Shown here piece by piece: positions 9,046 to 16,514 of a stretch of DNA of 64,000 nucleotides. How positions within the stretch are numbered: position 1 is the stretch's first letter; each line of letters starts with the position of its first letter. Location of the stretch: NCBI RefSeq assembly GCF_000716445.1, contig NZ_JNWK01000003.1, forward strand, positions 62,001 through 126,000. The letters run 5' to 3'. The position numbers were made by a program, and so were the translations under genes. The stretch is from Streptomyces wedmorensis. Lineage in GTDB: Bacteria; Actinomycetota; Actinomycetes; Streptomycetales; Streptomycetaceae. A model generated the notes under the pieces. The model made no database searches, was not told the DNA's origin, and worked only from the letters and a program-made list of their open reading frames with translations.

Positions 9046-10695
9046 TCAGACCTCGTAGGGCTGGACGACGATGAAGTTGCCGGGGGCGCCCCGGAACTGG
9101 AGGTTCACGGTCTCGCCGCTGTGGCCGGGGTAGGCGTTGCGCCGGAGCCTGACCTGGCTGGAGAGGATGACCTGGGACGCGGACGACCAGGCGACGACCG
9201 CGTTGCAGTCGGCGAAGGTGGTCGGCGTGACCGGCAGGACGACGGGGACGCCGTGGGTCTTCACGACGACCGTGCCGGTGCCCTGGAACTGCATGGTGAA
9301 CAGCGCGCCGCCGGGGATGCCGTGGCCCTCGATGCGACGGACCTCGTACTGGAGGGACTCGTCGAACGCGAGAACGCTCTCGGCGGAGACGCAGATGCCG
9401 TCGCCCTGGAGCTCGATCGGGTGCAGATGCGCGCCCTGCTCGGCGAGGAAGACCTGGCCGCGGCCGGTGCACTTCATGAGCTGCATCTCCTGGCCAGTGG
9501 CGTTGCCGACGATCCGGCCGGCGAAGCCCGCGCTCTTGTAGGAGAAGTCGACCTTGCCCTGGTACATGACCATCGAGCCCTGCCGGGCGAGCACGGGCAC
9601 CCCGCCCATGGCCAGGTCGACCCGCATGAGTTGCTGGTTCTGCGGCGTCCAGCGGGCGCCGGTGGCGGTCTCCTTGTACGGCGCGAGCGCGGCGGCGAGT
9701 CCGGCGCCGGTCGCCGGCACGCCCTGCGGGACGCCGGCGGGCTGGCCGTACGCCGGGGGCTGCTGGCCGTAGGCAGGGGGCTGCTGCCCGTACGGGGCGG
9801 CCGGGGCCTGGCCGTACGGGGGCGCCTGGGGCGGCTGGCCCTGACCGGGGTACTGGCCGGGGGGCTGCCCCGGAACCTGACCCGGGTACTGCCCCGGAAC
9901 CTGGCCGTACTGCGGCTGCTGCGGAGGCTGCCCGTAGGGGGCGGGGGCCGGCGCGGGCGGCGGGACGGGGGCGGGCGCCACCGGCGCCACCATCGTCGGC
10001 GCCGTGTGGACCGGCGGCACGGGGGCGGGCGGCACGGGCGCCTGCGGCGCGCCGAACGCGGGCGCCGGAGCCTGCGCGGGGGCACCGAAGGCCGGGGGCG
10101 CCGCCGCCTGCGGCGGCGGGGCGAAACCGGGGGCCGCGGCCTGCTGCTGCGGGGCGGCGGGCTGGTCCTCGGCGACCTCGCCGCCGAAGTTCCGCAGGAG
10201 CGCGTCCAGGCCGCCGTCGAAGCCCTGGCCGACGGCGGCGAAGCGCCAGACGTCCTTCAGGTAGAAGTCGCCGAGCATCACGGCCCGCTCGGTGGAGAAC
10301 TCCGCGCCGGTGAACGCGTACCGGGCGACCTCCTCGCCGCCCGCCACGATCCGCAGGTGACCGGGGCCGACCTGGGACATCTGTCCCGCTCCGTCGATCG
10401 TCGCGGTGAACGACAGCTTGTGGATGTGCGCGGGGATGCGGTCGAGGGTGACGCGGAAGGACTCGGTGTCACCGGACTGCGCCCCGAGCAGCTGGACGGA
10501 CTCCTCGGGCGTCTTCGGCTGGTTGAAGAACACGAAGTAGCGGTCGTCCGACAGCCGCTCGTCGGCGTCGAGGCCGAAGCAGCTGATGTCGAAGGTCAAT
10601 CCGGGCGCCGCGATCTGCACGCCGACGTACAGATCGGTTCCCGCGGTCAGATCACTGATCTTGGCCTTGTGGCCGCGTTGGAATTCCCTGGCCAT
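9046..10695 (-). CDS. TerD domain - Pro/Gln linker - AIM24 fusion protein
   Basis: A 549-residue protein in three parts: a TerD-type calcium-binding domain (about 1-170; GLDADERLSDDRYFVFFNQ and the later GEEVARYAFTG are typical), a Pro/Gln/Ala/Tyr-rich linker (about 175-340, with repeated QPPAYG-like units), and a C-terminal AIM24 domain (about 345-549) ending in VVQPYEV. The ATG at 10693-10695 was chosen because MAREFQRGHK starts like stand-alone TerD proteins. TerD proteins belong to tellurite/chemical stress systems and Streptomyces differentiation. It is the first gene of the cluster. Confidence 0.88.
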   Translation of the reverse strand: MAREFQRGHKAKISDLTAGTDLYVGVQIAAPGLTFDISCFGLDADERLSDDRYFVFFNQPKTPEESVQLLGAQSGDTESFRVTLDRIPAHIHKLSFTATIDGAGQMSQVGPGHLRIVAGGEEVARYAFTGAEFSTERAVMLGDFYLKDVWRFAAVGQGFDGGLDALLRNFGGEVAEDQPAAPQQQAAAPGFAPPPQAAAPPAFGAPAQAPAPAFGAPQAPVPPAPVPPVHTAPTMVAPVAPAPVPPPAPAPAPYGQPPQQPQYGQVPGQYPGQVPGQPPGQYPGQGQPPQAPPYGQAPAAPYGQQPPAYGQQPPAYGQPAGVPQGVPATGAGLAAALAPYKETATGARWTPQNQQLMRVDLAMGGVPVLARQGSMVMYQGKVDFSYKSAGFAGRIVGNATGQEMQLMKCTGRGQVFLAEQGAHLHPIELQGDGICVSAESVLAFDESLQYEVRRIEGHGIPGGALFTMQFQGTGTVVVKTHGVPVVLPVTPTTFADCNAVVAWSSASQVILSSQVRLRRNAYPGHSGETVNLQFRGAPGNFIVVQPYEV

Positions 10696-10827
10696 GCGTA
10701 ACGACCGTCCCCCATCCCGAATGGCGAATGCTCGCGCCAGGCTAACGGCTGAGTGCGACATTGAGACAGGGCGGGTCGTTTTCGGTACGGAATCGGGAAA
10801 CACCCTCACGGATGCGTGCCGGTGCCG

Positions 10828-11403
10828 TCACTCCTCGCGGGTTGCCGGGAGCTGCGGCAGCCGCGCGGCGGCGACGACGCCCTCCAGATAGCCGCGCGCC
10901 CGCTCGGTCCTCGGGTACGCCTCGAGGAGCCGCCAGAACCGCGGGCCGTGACCGGGGACGAGCAGATGGGCCAGCTCGTGGAGGAGGACGTAGTCGACGA
11001 CGTACTCGGGCATGCCCTGGAGCCGGTGGGAGAGCCGGATGCTGCCCTCGGAGGGGGTGCAGGAGCCCCAGCGGGTGTTCTGGTTGGTCACCCAGCGGAC
11101 CGATCCGGGGCGGGCACGGCCCTCGAAGTACTGCTCCGACAGACGCAGCGCCCGCTCGGTCAGCTCGCGGTCGCCGAGGACGCTCCGGTTCTCCTGGGCG
11201 GCGAGCTTGTCGAGCATCACGCCGACCCAGCGCCGCTCCTCCGCCTCCGACATCCGAGCCGGGATGAGCACGATCGTCCGGTCGCCCTCCCGGTACGCCG
11301 ACACGGTTCTGCTCCGCCGCGGGCTTCTGCGGACCTCGACCGCGCTCGTCCCGGCACCGCGGGTCGGCTTGCTGGTCACGCTGCGCTGTGGGTCGGCGGG
11401 CAC
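10828..11403 (-). CDS. WLM/YgjP-type zinc metallopeptidase (M48-like)
   Basis: About 191 residues. The zinc-binding motif HELAHL (within VLLHELAHLLVPGHGPRFW) is the YgjP/DUF45 signature, and NQNTRWGSC is the usual upstream conserved segment. It is cytoplasmic with no membrane span. The start is uncertain: I used the GTG at 11401-11403, but no strong ribosome-binding site marks it. It is divergent from the ThiF-like gene; that intergenic stretch contains a palindrome (GGAACGTTCC, 11459-11468). The physiological substrate is unknown. Confidence 0.85.
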   Translation of the reverse strand: MPADPQRSVTSKPTRGAGTSAVEVRRSPRRSRTVSAYREGDRTIVLIPARMSEAEERRWVGVMLDKLAAQENRSVLGDRELTERALRLSEQYFEGRARPGSVRWVTNQNTRWGSCTPSEGSIRLSHRLQGMPEYVVDYVLLHELAHLLVPGHGPRFWRLLEAYPRTERARGYLEGVVAAARLPQLPATREE

Positions 11404-11613
11404 GGCCCCGACGTTACCCGCTGCCGCCCGGGGAAGTCCCGCCCCGGGAGTGGTTTCGGGAACGTTCCGACCCCACGGCGCACCATTTGAATGACTATTC
11501 CCCTGACCTGTGGACAACTTTCGGCGACCGTCACGGCGGCGGGGCATTCTCACCACGGGACGGCGAAAGGGCCGTTGTCGATCATGAATGCGATCACGGG
11601 CGGGGGCGGGGAA

Positions 11614-12777
11614 ATGCATCCGATGGTGAAGCCGGCACTGCGCCGGGCCTGGCGGAGTCTCCAGTGCGTGCAGTTCGGGGTCGCCCCCGCGCACGCGGTG
11701 GTCCTCGGCCCCGTCGACCAGGACACGGGAGCGGTGCTCGGGCTGCTCGACGGCACCCGCGGGACCGAGCTGCTCCGGGCCGAGGCGCGCGCCCTCGGCC
11801 TCCCGGACGGCCGTCTCGAAGCGCTGCTCGGCCGGCTGGAGGCGGCCGGGCTCCTGGCGGACGCCACCACCGGACGGCCCGGCCTGACCGGACCGTCCGC
11901 CGGTGCCGTGGACCACGCCCTCGACCCGCTCCGCGCCGACCTGGCCTCCCTCTCGGTGGTCCACCCCGAGCCCGAGCGGGCGGCACGGGCACTGGACGCC
12001 CGGCGGTCCCTGCGCGTCCAGGTCAGAGGGGCGGGCCGGGTGGGGACGACGGTGGCGGCCCTCCTCTCCGCCGCCGGCGTGGGCCGGGTCGAGGTACTGG
12101 ACTCCGGTCGCGTCGAACCCTGGGAGACGGCCCCCGGCGGCCTGCCCGCGGAAACGGTCGGCGAGCGCCGGGCGACGGCGGCCCGGCGCCTCGTCGGCCG
12201 CTGGGCCCGCGGTGCCCCCGGCCGACGGGGCGGGCCCGGCGGTTCCGACGGCCCGGGTGAGAGAGCCGGGGACGGCGGACTGTCACTCGTCGTGGTGACG
12301 CCGAGGGACGGCCTCGGGGCGTACGTCCCCGATCCGCTCCCCGCCGAGCAGTGGATCTCCACCGGCACCCCCCACCTGTACGCGGGGGTCCTGGAGGCGA
12401 CCGGGACGGTCGGGCCGCTCGTACTGCCGGGCGGCACGGCCTGCGCGCGGTGCCTCCAGGAGGAGCGGACCGACCGGGAGCCGGTCTGGCCCCGGCTGCT
12501 CGCCCAGTGGCGCTCCGGCGCCCCGCATCCGCTGCCCGCCTGCGACCTGGGCCTCGCGACGGCCGTGGCGGGTCTCGCCGCCGCGCACGCGCTCGCCTTC
12601 CTGGACGGCGATCTCCCGGCGAGCACGGGCACCCGCTGGGAGACCTCGCTGCCCCTGTTGGAGTGGCGGGCGGAGCGATTGCACCCCCATCCGGCCTGTC
12701 CGTGCGGGGCGGCGCGCGGCGAACGGGGGGAGTGCGTCTCGGCAGCCGGAGACACGCACGACACAATGGCGGGGTAA
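11614..12777 (+). CDS. ThiF/E1-like (cyclodehydratase-like) protein
   Basis: About 387 residues with a Rossmann fold of the ThiF/E1 superfamily: the strand and glycine loop VRGAGRVGTTVAALL (about residue 140), then VEVLDSGRVE. C-terminal cysteines (CARC and HPACPCG) could form the structural zinc site of this superfamily. The adenylation landmarks after the glycine loop are weak, so it may not adenylate anything. No sulfur-carrier, ubiquitin-like or RiPP precursor gene is adjacent. The ATG at 11614 was preferred; upstream ATGs at 11491 and 11584 are in frame. It probably corresponds to Rv3196 by position. Confidence 0.7.
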   Translation: MHPMVKPALRRAWRSLQCVQFGVAPAHAVVLGPVDQDTGAVLGLLDGTRGTELLRAEARALGLPDGRLEALLGRLEAAGLLADATTGRPGLTGPSAGAVDHALDPLRADLASLSVVHPEPERAARALDARRSLRVQVRGAGRVGTTVAALLSAAGVGRVEVLDSGRVEPWETAPGGLPAETVGERRATAARRLVGRWARGAPGRRGGPGGSDGPGERAGDGGLSLVVVTPRDGLGAYVPDPLPAEQWISTGTPHLYAGVLEATGTVGPLVLPGGTACARCLQEERTDREPVWPRLLAQWRSGAPHPLPACDLGLATAVAGLAAAHALAFLDGDLPASTGTRWETSLPLLEWRAERLHPHPACPCGAARGERGECVSAAGDTHDTMAG

Positions 12778-12818
12778 CGGCCCTGCGCGGCACGGCAGTC
12801 TGGGTTTTGGAGGGGCGT

Positions 12819-14162
12819 ATGTCTGATCTTCCCCGGAAGGCGGTCACCCGGACCGCCAAGTTGGCCGCGTTGCCCCTGGGCTTCGCGGGCCGGGCCACCT
12901 GGGGCCTGGGCAAGCGGATCGGCGGGAGATCGGCGGAGATCGTCGCCCGCGAGCTCCAGCAGCGCACGGCCGAGCAGTTGTTCAAGGTGCTCGGCGAGCT
13001 CAAGGGCGGGGCCATGAAGTTCGGGCAGGCGCTGTCCGTCTTCGAGTCGGCCCTCCCGGAAGAGGTGGCCGGGCCCTACCGCGCCGCGCTGACGAAGCTT
13101 CAGGACGCCGCGCCGCCCATGCCGACCCGCACAGTGCACGCCGTCCTGGAGGAGCGGCTCGGCGCGGAGTGGCGGGAGCTTTTCCTGGAGTTCGAGGACA
13201 AGCCGGCGGCGGCCGCCTCCATCGGCCAGGTGCACCGGGCCGTGTGGCACGACGGGCGCGAGGTCGCGGTCAAGGTCCAGTACCCGGGCGCCGGCGAGGC
13301 ACTGCTCTCGGACCTGGCGCAACTGAGCCGCTTCGCCCGGCTCCTCGGCCCGCTGGTCCCGGGGATGGACATCAAACCGCTCATCACGGAGATGCGGGAC
13401 CGGGTCTCCGAGGAGCTGGACTACGCCCTGGAGGCGGAGGCCCAGCAGAAGCACGCGGAGGAGTTCGCCGACGACCCCGACGTGGTGGTGCCCGCCGTGG
13501 TGCACCGGGCCGAGCAGATCCTCGTCACCGAATGGATGGACGGCATCCCGCTCGCCGAGGTGATCGCGGACGGCACGGAGGCCCAGCGGAACCGGGCCGG
13601 TCAGCTCCTCGCCCGCTTCCTCTTCTCCGGCCCCGCCCGCACCGGACTGCTGCACGCCGACCCCCACCCCGGGAACTTCCGGCTGCTGCCCGGCGCCGCA
13701 GAGGACGACGACCCGGAGACCTGGCGCCTCGGGGTCCTCGACTTCGGCACCGTCGACCGGTTGCCCGGCGGGCTCCCGGAGACGATCGGCACGTGTCTGC
13801 GGATGACACTCGCCGGTGACGCCGAGACGGTCTACGAGCTGCTGCGCGCGGAGGGCTTCGTCAAGGAGTCCGTCACCCTCGATCCGGACGCGGTCCTCGC
13901 CTACCTGCTGCCGATCATCGAGCCGGCCGAGGTGGAGGCGTTCGAGTTCAGCCGGGGCTGGATGCGGGCGCAGGCCGCGCGCGTCGCCGACCCTCGCTCC
14001 CCCGCCCACCAGCTCGGCAAGCAGCTCAACCTTCCGCCCTCCTACCTGCTGATACACCGTGTGACGCTGAGCACCATCGGGGTGCTGTGCCAGCTCAACG
14101 CGACGGTTCGGCTCCGCGACGAACTCCACCACTGGCTCCCCGGCTTCCAACCCCCCACCTAG
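12819..14162 (+). CDS. ABC1/UbiB-family atypical kinase-like protein
   Basis: A 447-residue ABC1 (AarF/UbiB/COQ8) protein. All hallmarks are present: KFGQ (67-70), the alanine-rich loop AAAASIGQVH (about 132), the lysine strand VAVKVQYPG, the catalytic-loop-like LLHADPHPGNF (about 278) and LDFGTV (about 307). The family binds ATP and supports isoprenoid-quinone metabolism or envelope lipid homeostasis. The start has a strong GGAGGGG site. Its position next to wblC matches Rv3197, which lies beside whiB7 in mycobacteria and has been linked to intrinsic antibiotic tolerance there. Confidence 0.92.
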   Translation: MSDLPRKAVTRTAKLAALPLGFAGRATWGLGKRIGGRSAEIVARELQQRTAEQLFKVLGELKGGAMKFGQALSVFESALPEEVAGPYRAALTKLQDAAPPMPTRTVHAVLEERLGAEWRELFLEFEDKPAAAASIGQVHRAVWHDGREVAVKVQYPGAGEALLSDLAQLSRFARLLGPLVPGMDIKPLITEMRDRVSEELDYALEAEAQQKHAEEFADDPDVVVPAVVHRAEQILVTEWMDGIPLAEVIADGTEAQRNRAGQLLARFLFSGPARTGLLHADPHPGNFRLLPGAAEDDDPETWRLGVLDFGTVDRLPGGLPETIGTCLRMTLAGDAETVYELLRAEGFVKESVTLDPDAVLAYLLPIIEPAEVEAFEFSRGWMRAQAARVADPRSPAHQLGKQLNLPPSYLLIHRVTLSTIGVLCQLNATVRLRDELHHWLPGFQPPT

Positions 14163-14330
14163 GGCCTCATCCGCCGGACAGGCCCCAACCCCCGCCTGCT
14201 CCTTGCGCCCGCTGCCGTGTGGCCTACGCCCGTGCGGACGTCGCTGCCCCCGCCGCGTGGGCCTGCGCCCGCCGCACCCCCGTGTGGGCCTTCGCCCCCG
14301 CCCCGTGCGGGCCCCCGCCCACCGCCCACC

Positions 14331-14378
14331 CCCGTGTGGGCAATCGTCCCGCTGGGGCGGGACGGGTGGGCACACGGG
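14331..14378 (-). repeat. Dispersed repeat copy A
   Basis: A 48-bp element with its own dyad (TCCCGC-CCC-GCGGGA type core) flanked by GTGCCCAC and GTGGGCA arms. It matches copy B in inverted orientation and shares its core with copies inside the adnB and adnA genes. Confidence 0.75.
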
Positions 14379-14491
14379 ACGGCGCCCTTGGCGGCGCCTC
14401 CGCCCCTGTTGCCCTGACCCGCACCGGTACGGCGTCGCGCAAAGGGCGCGGGTTCAGGCGCGGAAGCCTGGGCCCGGCACGGGGCGCCGTC

Positions 14492-14540
14492 CGTCGTGCC
14501 CACCCGTTCCGCCCCAGCGGAACGACTGCCCACAACGCGG
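14492..14540 (+). repeat. Dispersed repeat copy B
   Basis: It carries the arm CGTCGTGCCCACC, the core GTTCCGCCCCAGCGGAAC and the arm CTGCCCACAACG. It is nearly identical to copy A (reverse strand) and to copies C and D in the helicase genes. Confidence 0.75.
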
Positions 14541-14635
14541 GGGCGGGGCGCGGCCCACAACGCGAGGGGCGCGGGCCCGCGGCCGGGGCGGGCGCAGGCC
14601 CACAACGGAGGGGGCGCGGCGCGCGGTGGGGTGGG

Positions 14636-14818
14636 TTACCACCAGTTGGGGTTGAGGCGGGCTTCGATGGCGCGGAGGTTGTCACGGGCGCATTCATCGC
14701 AGATGTACTCGCGGCGACCGTTCTCGACGGAGCAGGTCCAGGTCACGGGGAGAGGATCGGCGGTCCTGCCACAGCGGGCACAGGAGACGGGCTCCTCGGG
14801 GACACGTGCGTCGTTCAC
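14636..14818 (-). CDS. Small zinc-ribbon protein
   Basis: Sixty residues with two CxxC pairs (CARC near residue 13 and CDEC near residue 40), which indicate a treble-clef or ribbon zinc site. The C-terminal half has ARDNLRAIEARLNPNWW. A GTG at 14816-14818 was chosen because the ribbon then begins close to the N terminus; a longer version starting at 14863 is open but basic and low in quality. It lies downstream of the wblC group on the same strand, 250 bp apart. Function unknown. Confidence 0.7.
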   Translation of the reverse strand: MNDARVPEEPVSCARCGRTADPLPVTWTCSVENGRREYICDECARDNLRAIEARLNPNWW

Positions 14819-14962
14819 CCGGCGACGATAGCCCGGCGCACGGCCGCCGTGCAGCCAACGCACCGCGTCGGCCGGGCGGGCCGGCCCGGGGCGGACCCAG
14901 CGGCAGCCCGGCCGGGGCCAGGAGCCGTGAGGGACGCGTCGGCCGGCGGGCCGGGAAGGAGG

Positions 14963-15083
14963 GAACGGCCGCCGGGACCGGCCCGGTTGAACGGCCGCGG
15001 GGACCGGCCCGGTTGGAACAGCCGTGGGGGCCGGTTCGGGGGAACGGCCGCGGGGGCCGGTCCGGTTGGATCGGCCCCCGCGG
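14963..15083. repeat. Four tandem GC-rich units ending in a hairpin
   Basis: About four degenerate 26-27 bp units, each with AACGGCCGCGGGG followed by CCGGNCCGGTT, run from 14963 to 15070. The last unit and the following bases form a perfect 12-bp stem (15049-15060 with 15072-15083). The hairpin follows the stop of the minus-strand gene at 15116 and could terminate the wblC transcript. Confidence 0.65.
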
Positions 15084-15115
15084 GGAGGTGAGGCGGGCTC
15101 ACCGGTACGGCACCG

Positions 15116-15439
15116 TCAGTGCATGACGGCCATGGCGAGCGCGCGACGGGCGCGGAGCGACACGCGCTCGGCGCGGCGCTGCATGCGCCGAGCGGCGACC
15201 AGGCGCACGGCCTGGCGTTCCGCGTCGGCCTCGCGATGGCGCTCGTGCATATGGGCACGGGCCAGGGCTTCTGGGATGAGTTGCATTTCACGGGTCCTGT
15301 TCTGACGCGCGGTGTGCGCGGCGGCGGGGGAGAAGACTGGGGTAGCGGAGCCGAACGGCTCACCTGCGGACGAGGTCATCGGGGCCTGCTTCTGGGGATC
15401 GTGCGTGAGAGGGCGGTCGATGGTTCCGGTGGCGCTCAT
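15116..15439 (-). CDS. Small Arg-rich protein coupled to wblC
   Basis: Up to 107 residues. The first half is low-complexity; the second half (from MQLIPEALARAHMHER) is a predicted Arg/Ala-rich helix. The ATG at 15437-15439 overlaps the wblC stop by 4 bp, so translation is probably coupled; an internal start at the MQLIPE methionine would give a product of about 56 residues. I recall similar small proteins next to wblC in other Streptomyces, but no function is known to me. The Arg-rich helix could bind nucleic acid, which is inference only. Confidence 0.6.
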   Translation of the reverse strand: MSATGTIDRPLTHDPQKQAPMTSSAGEPFGSATPVFSPAAAHTARQNRTREMQLIPEALARAHMHERHREADAERQAVRLVAARRMQRRAERVSLRARRALAMAVMH

Positions 15440-15804
15440 GCCGCGACCGGGTTCTTGCGCGGACGGCCACGGGGCCGCTTGCGGGCCACGACCACGCCCT
15501 GGACGAAGAGCTCGCCACCCCAGACGCCCCAGGGCTCGCGCCGCTCCTTGGCGCCGGCCAGGCAGGCGGCGACCAGCGGACAGGTCTGGCAGAGGGACTT
15601 CGCGTACTCGACGTCGGCCGGGGACTCCGCGAAGAAGACCTCGGGGTCATAGGCGCGACAGGGAACCGGTACGCCGAGGTTCTCGATGGCGTCGTCGAGC
15701 GCAGTGAGCGCGGTGAGGGGGGTCAAAGCGGGGTCCTCCGTGAGGCCGGGCAGGGGGATCGAATCGGAATTCGGTACGGACGGGGCGTGCGCTTCGAGTT
15801 GCAC
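15436..15804 (-). CDS. wblC: WblC (WhiB7-type) antibiotic-response regulator
   Basis: A 122-residue WhiB-like iron-sulfur protein. Four cysteines ligate the cluster (Cys49, Cys72, Cys75, Cys81; CxxCx5C pattern). The family turn GVWGG is at 93-97 and the AT-hook RGRPRK at 112-117 marks the WhiB7/WblC subclass, which binds the principal sigma factor and activates resistance genes after ribosome-targeting drugs. The GTG at 15802-15804 has GAGGAAAG upstream. A long leader with an upstream ORF and terminator precedes it. It lies between uvrD2 and the ABC1 gene, as whiB7 does in mycobacteria. Confidence 0.95.
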   Translation of the reverse strand: MQLEAHAPSVPNSDSIPLPGLTEDPALTPLTALTALDDAIENLGVPVPCRAYDPEVFFAESPADVEYAKSLCQTCPLVAACLAGAKERREPWGVWGGELFVQGVVVARKRPRGRPRKNPVAA

Positions 15805-15909
15805 GGTGGTCTTTCCTCGTCTGGTCGTTCCGGCCTGTTGGCCGGGTTTTCGGCTGGTACCGGGTGTTTCTGTCCCGAGGCCCCTTCGCTCCGTCATCCC
15901 CGTTCGGGG

Positions 15910-15952
15910 ACAAACAGAAGGGCCGCGGATCCCGGGTGGGGTTCCGCGGCCC
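15910..15952 (-). terminator. Intrinsic terminator (attenuator) in the wblC leader
   Basis: On the minus strand a perfect 10-bp GC-rich stem (15943-15952 with 15920-15929, 13-nt loop) is followed by the T-rich run TTCTGTTTGT. It sits after the upstream ORF and 106 nt before the wblC start codon. In whiB7/wblC genes a terminator in this place is known to stop transcription unless antibiotics disturb translation of the upstream ORF. Confidence 0.85.
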
Positions 15953-15963
15953 TGAAGGCGCCG

Positions 15964-15982
15964 GTCTGATGCTGGATCAGAC
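15964..15982 (-). promoter_or_regulatory. Hairpin over the stop codon of the wblC upstream ORF
   Basis: A perfect 6-bp stem (GTCTGA with TCAGAC) and 7-nt loop cover the upstream ORF stop codon (15977-15979), 12 nt before the terminator stem. A ribosome at the end of the ORF would disrupt it, so it may be part of the terminator/antiterminator switch. Confidence 0.5.
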
Positions 15983-16342
15983 TGGATCGCTCCAGGGTTC
16001 GAGCCCACGGAAGGCCCACATCGTGTGGTGGTGCATCGTCGTCTGCTGCTGCGTGCCGGCACCGGTCGCCGCAAAGCCATACGCCTTGGCCTTGCCTGCT
16101 GCTACTGCTCCCAGTGCCTTGGTCGGTCGCTCATTGCGCCGCTCGACGGCGACCATGCCGAGACCGGAAAGACCGGTGGCGGGCAGGGCGGCGACGGGCA
16201 GACCGGTGCCAATGAGAGCCGGGGTGGAGAAGCCGAGCGTGCAGGCGGAGACGACCGAGCGATCGGTCATTTTGGCCGTGCCGAAGATGGCGGCGGTGCT
16301 GACGAAGCTGGCGTTGCTGGTCTGAACGGTGCTGCTGATCAC
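15977..16342 (-). CDS. wblC leader upstream ORF (121 codons)
   Basis: A 121-codon frame starting at a GTG (16340-16342) with a strong GAGGAGG site 8 nt upstream. It ends 24 nt before the attenuator stem. The product is hydrophobic and Ala/Gly/Thr-rich in its first half and ends in HHHTMWAFRGLEPWSDPV. It has no known domain. By position it is the translated sensor of wblC induction; its translation should decide between terminator and read-through. A long upstream ORF instead of a very short one is notable. A product with a function of its own cannot be excluded. Confidence 0.7.
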   Translation of the reverse strand: MISSTVQTSNASFVSTAAIFGTAKMTDRSVVSACTLGFSTPALIGTGLPVAALPATGLSGLGMVAVERRNERPTKALGAVAAGKAKAYGFAATGAGTQQQTTMHHHTMWAFRGLEPWSDPV

Positions 16343-16461
16343 TGGAATCGCCTCCTCTCGGCGTCTCGGAGGGCTCGGGTGCGAGCCGGACCCTCGTATG
16401 TATTTGGACAAGTACAACACGAAGACAGGGCTTCGAAGAAGCCGCTGTTTCCGTGGTTAAG

Positions 16462-16501
16462 AACCTATGGGGCTTGACGGGGCAGGCGCAAACTATTTTT
16501 T
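16462..16501 (-). promoter_or_regulatory. wblC promoter with AT-rich WblC-type upstream element
   Basis: On the minus strand there is a TTGCGC -35 (16486-16491), an 18-bp spacer and a TAGGTT -10 (16462-16467). An A/T run (16494-16501) lies 2 bp upstream of the -35. An AT-rich element just before the -35 is the known signature of WhiB7/WblC-activated sigma70-type promoters, so autoactivation is likely. Confidence 0.7.
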
Positions 16502-16514
16502 CGACGAGTTTTCC

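Larger units (their letters stand above)
14163..14635. repeat. Intergenic inverted-repeat island
   Basis: This 470-bp gene-free stretch is filled by repeats. The left half has copies of a CGTGTGGGC(C/A)-type unit; the right half has the complementary GCCCACAACG-type unit. Inside are two copies of a 48-bp dispersed element in opposite orientation (14331-14378 and 14492-14540). The whole can fold into a large cruciform or stem. Open frames through it have no homology that I can recognise and I take them as shadows. Confidence 0.8.

Noticed and set aside
11550..14375. 941-codon minus-strand frame opposite the ThiF-like and ABC1 genes
   Set aside because: Antisense shadow of two genes with clear motifs, caused by high GC.
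14963..15083. CRISPR array
   Set aside because: The units are contiguous and degenerate with no unique spacers, and no cas gene is present.
14087..15091. Long Pro/Arg/Gly frames through the repeat island
   Set aside because: They run through intergenic inverted repeats and a real minus-strand zinc-ribbon gene; no start site or homology.
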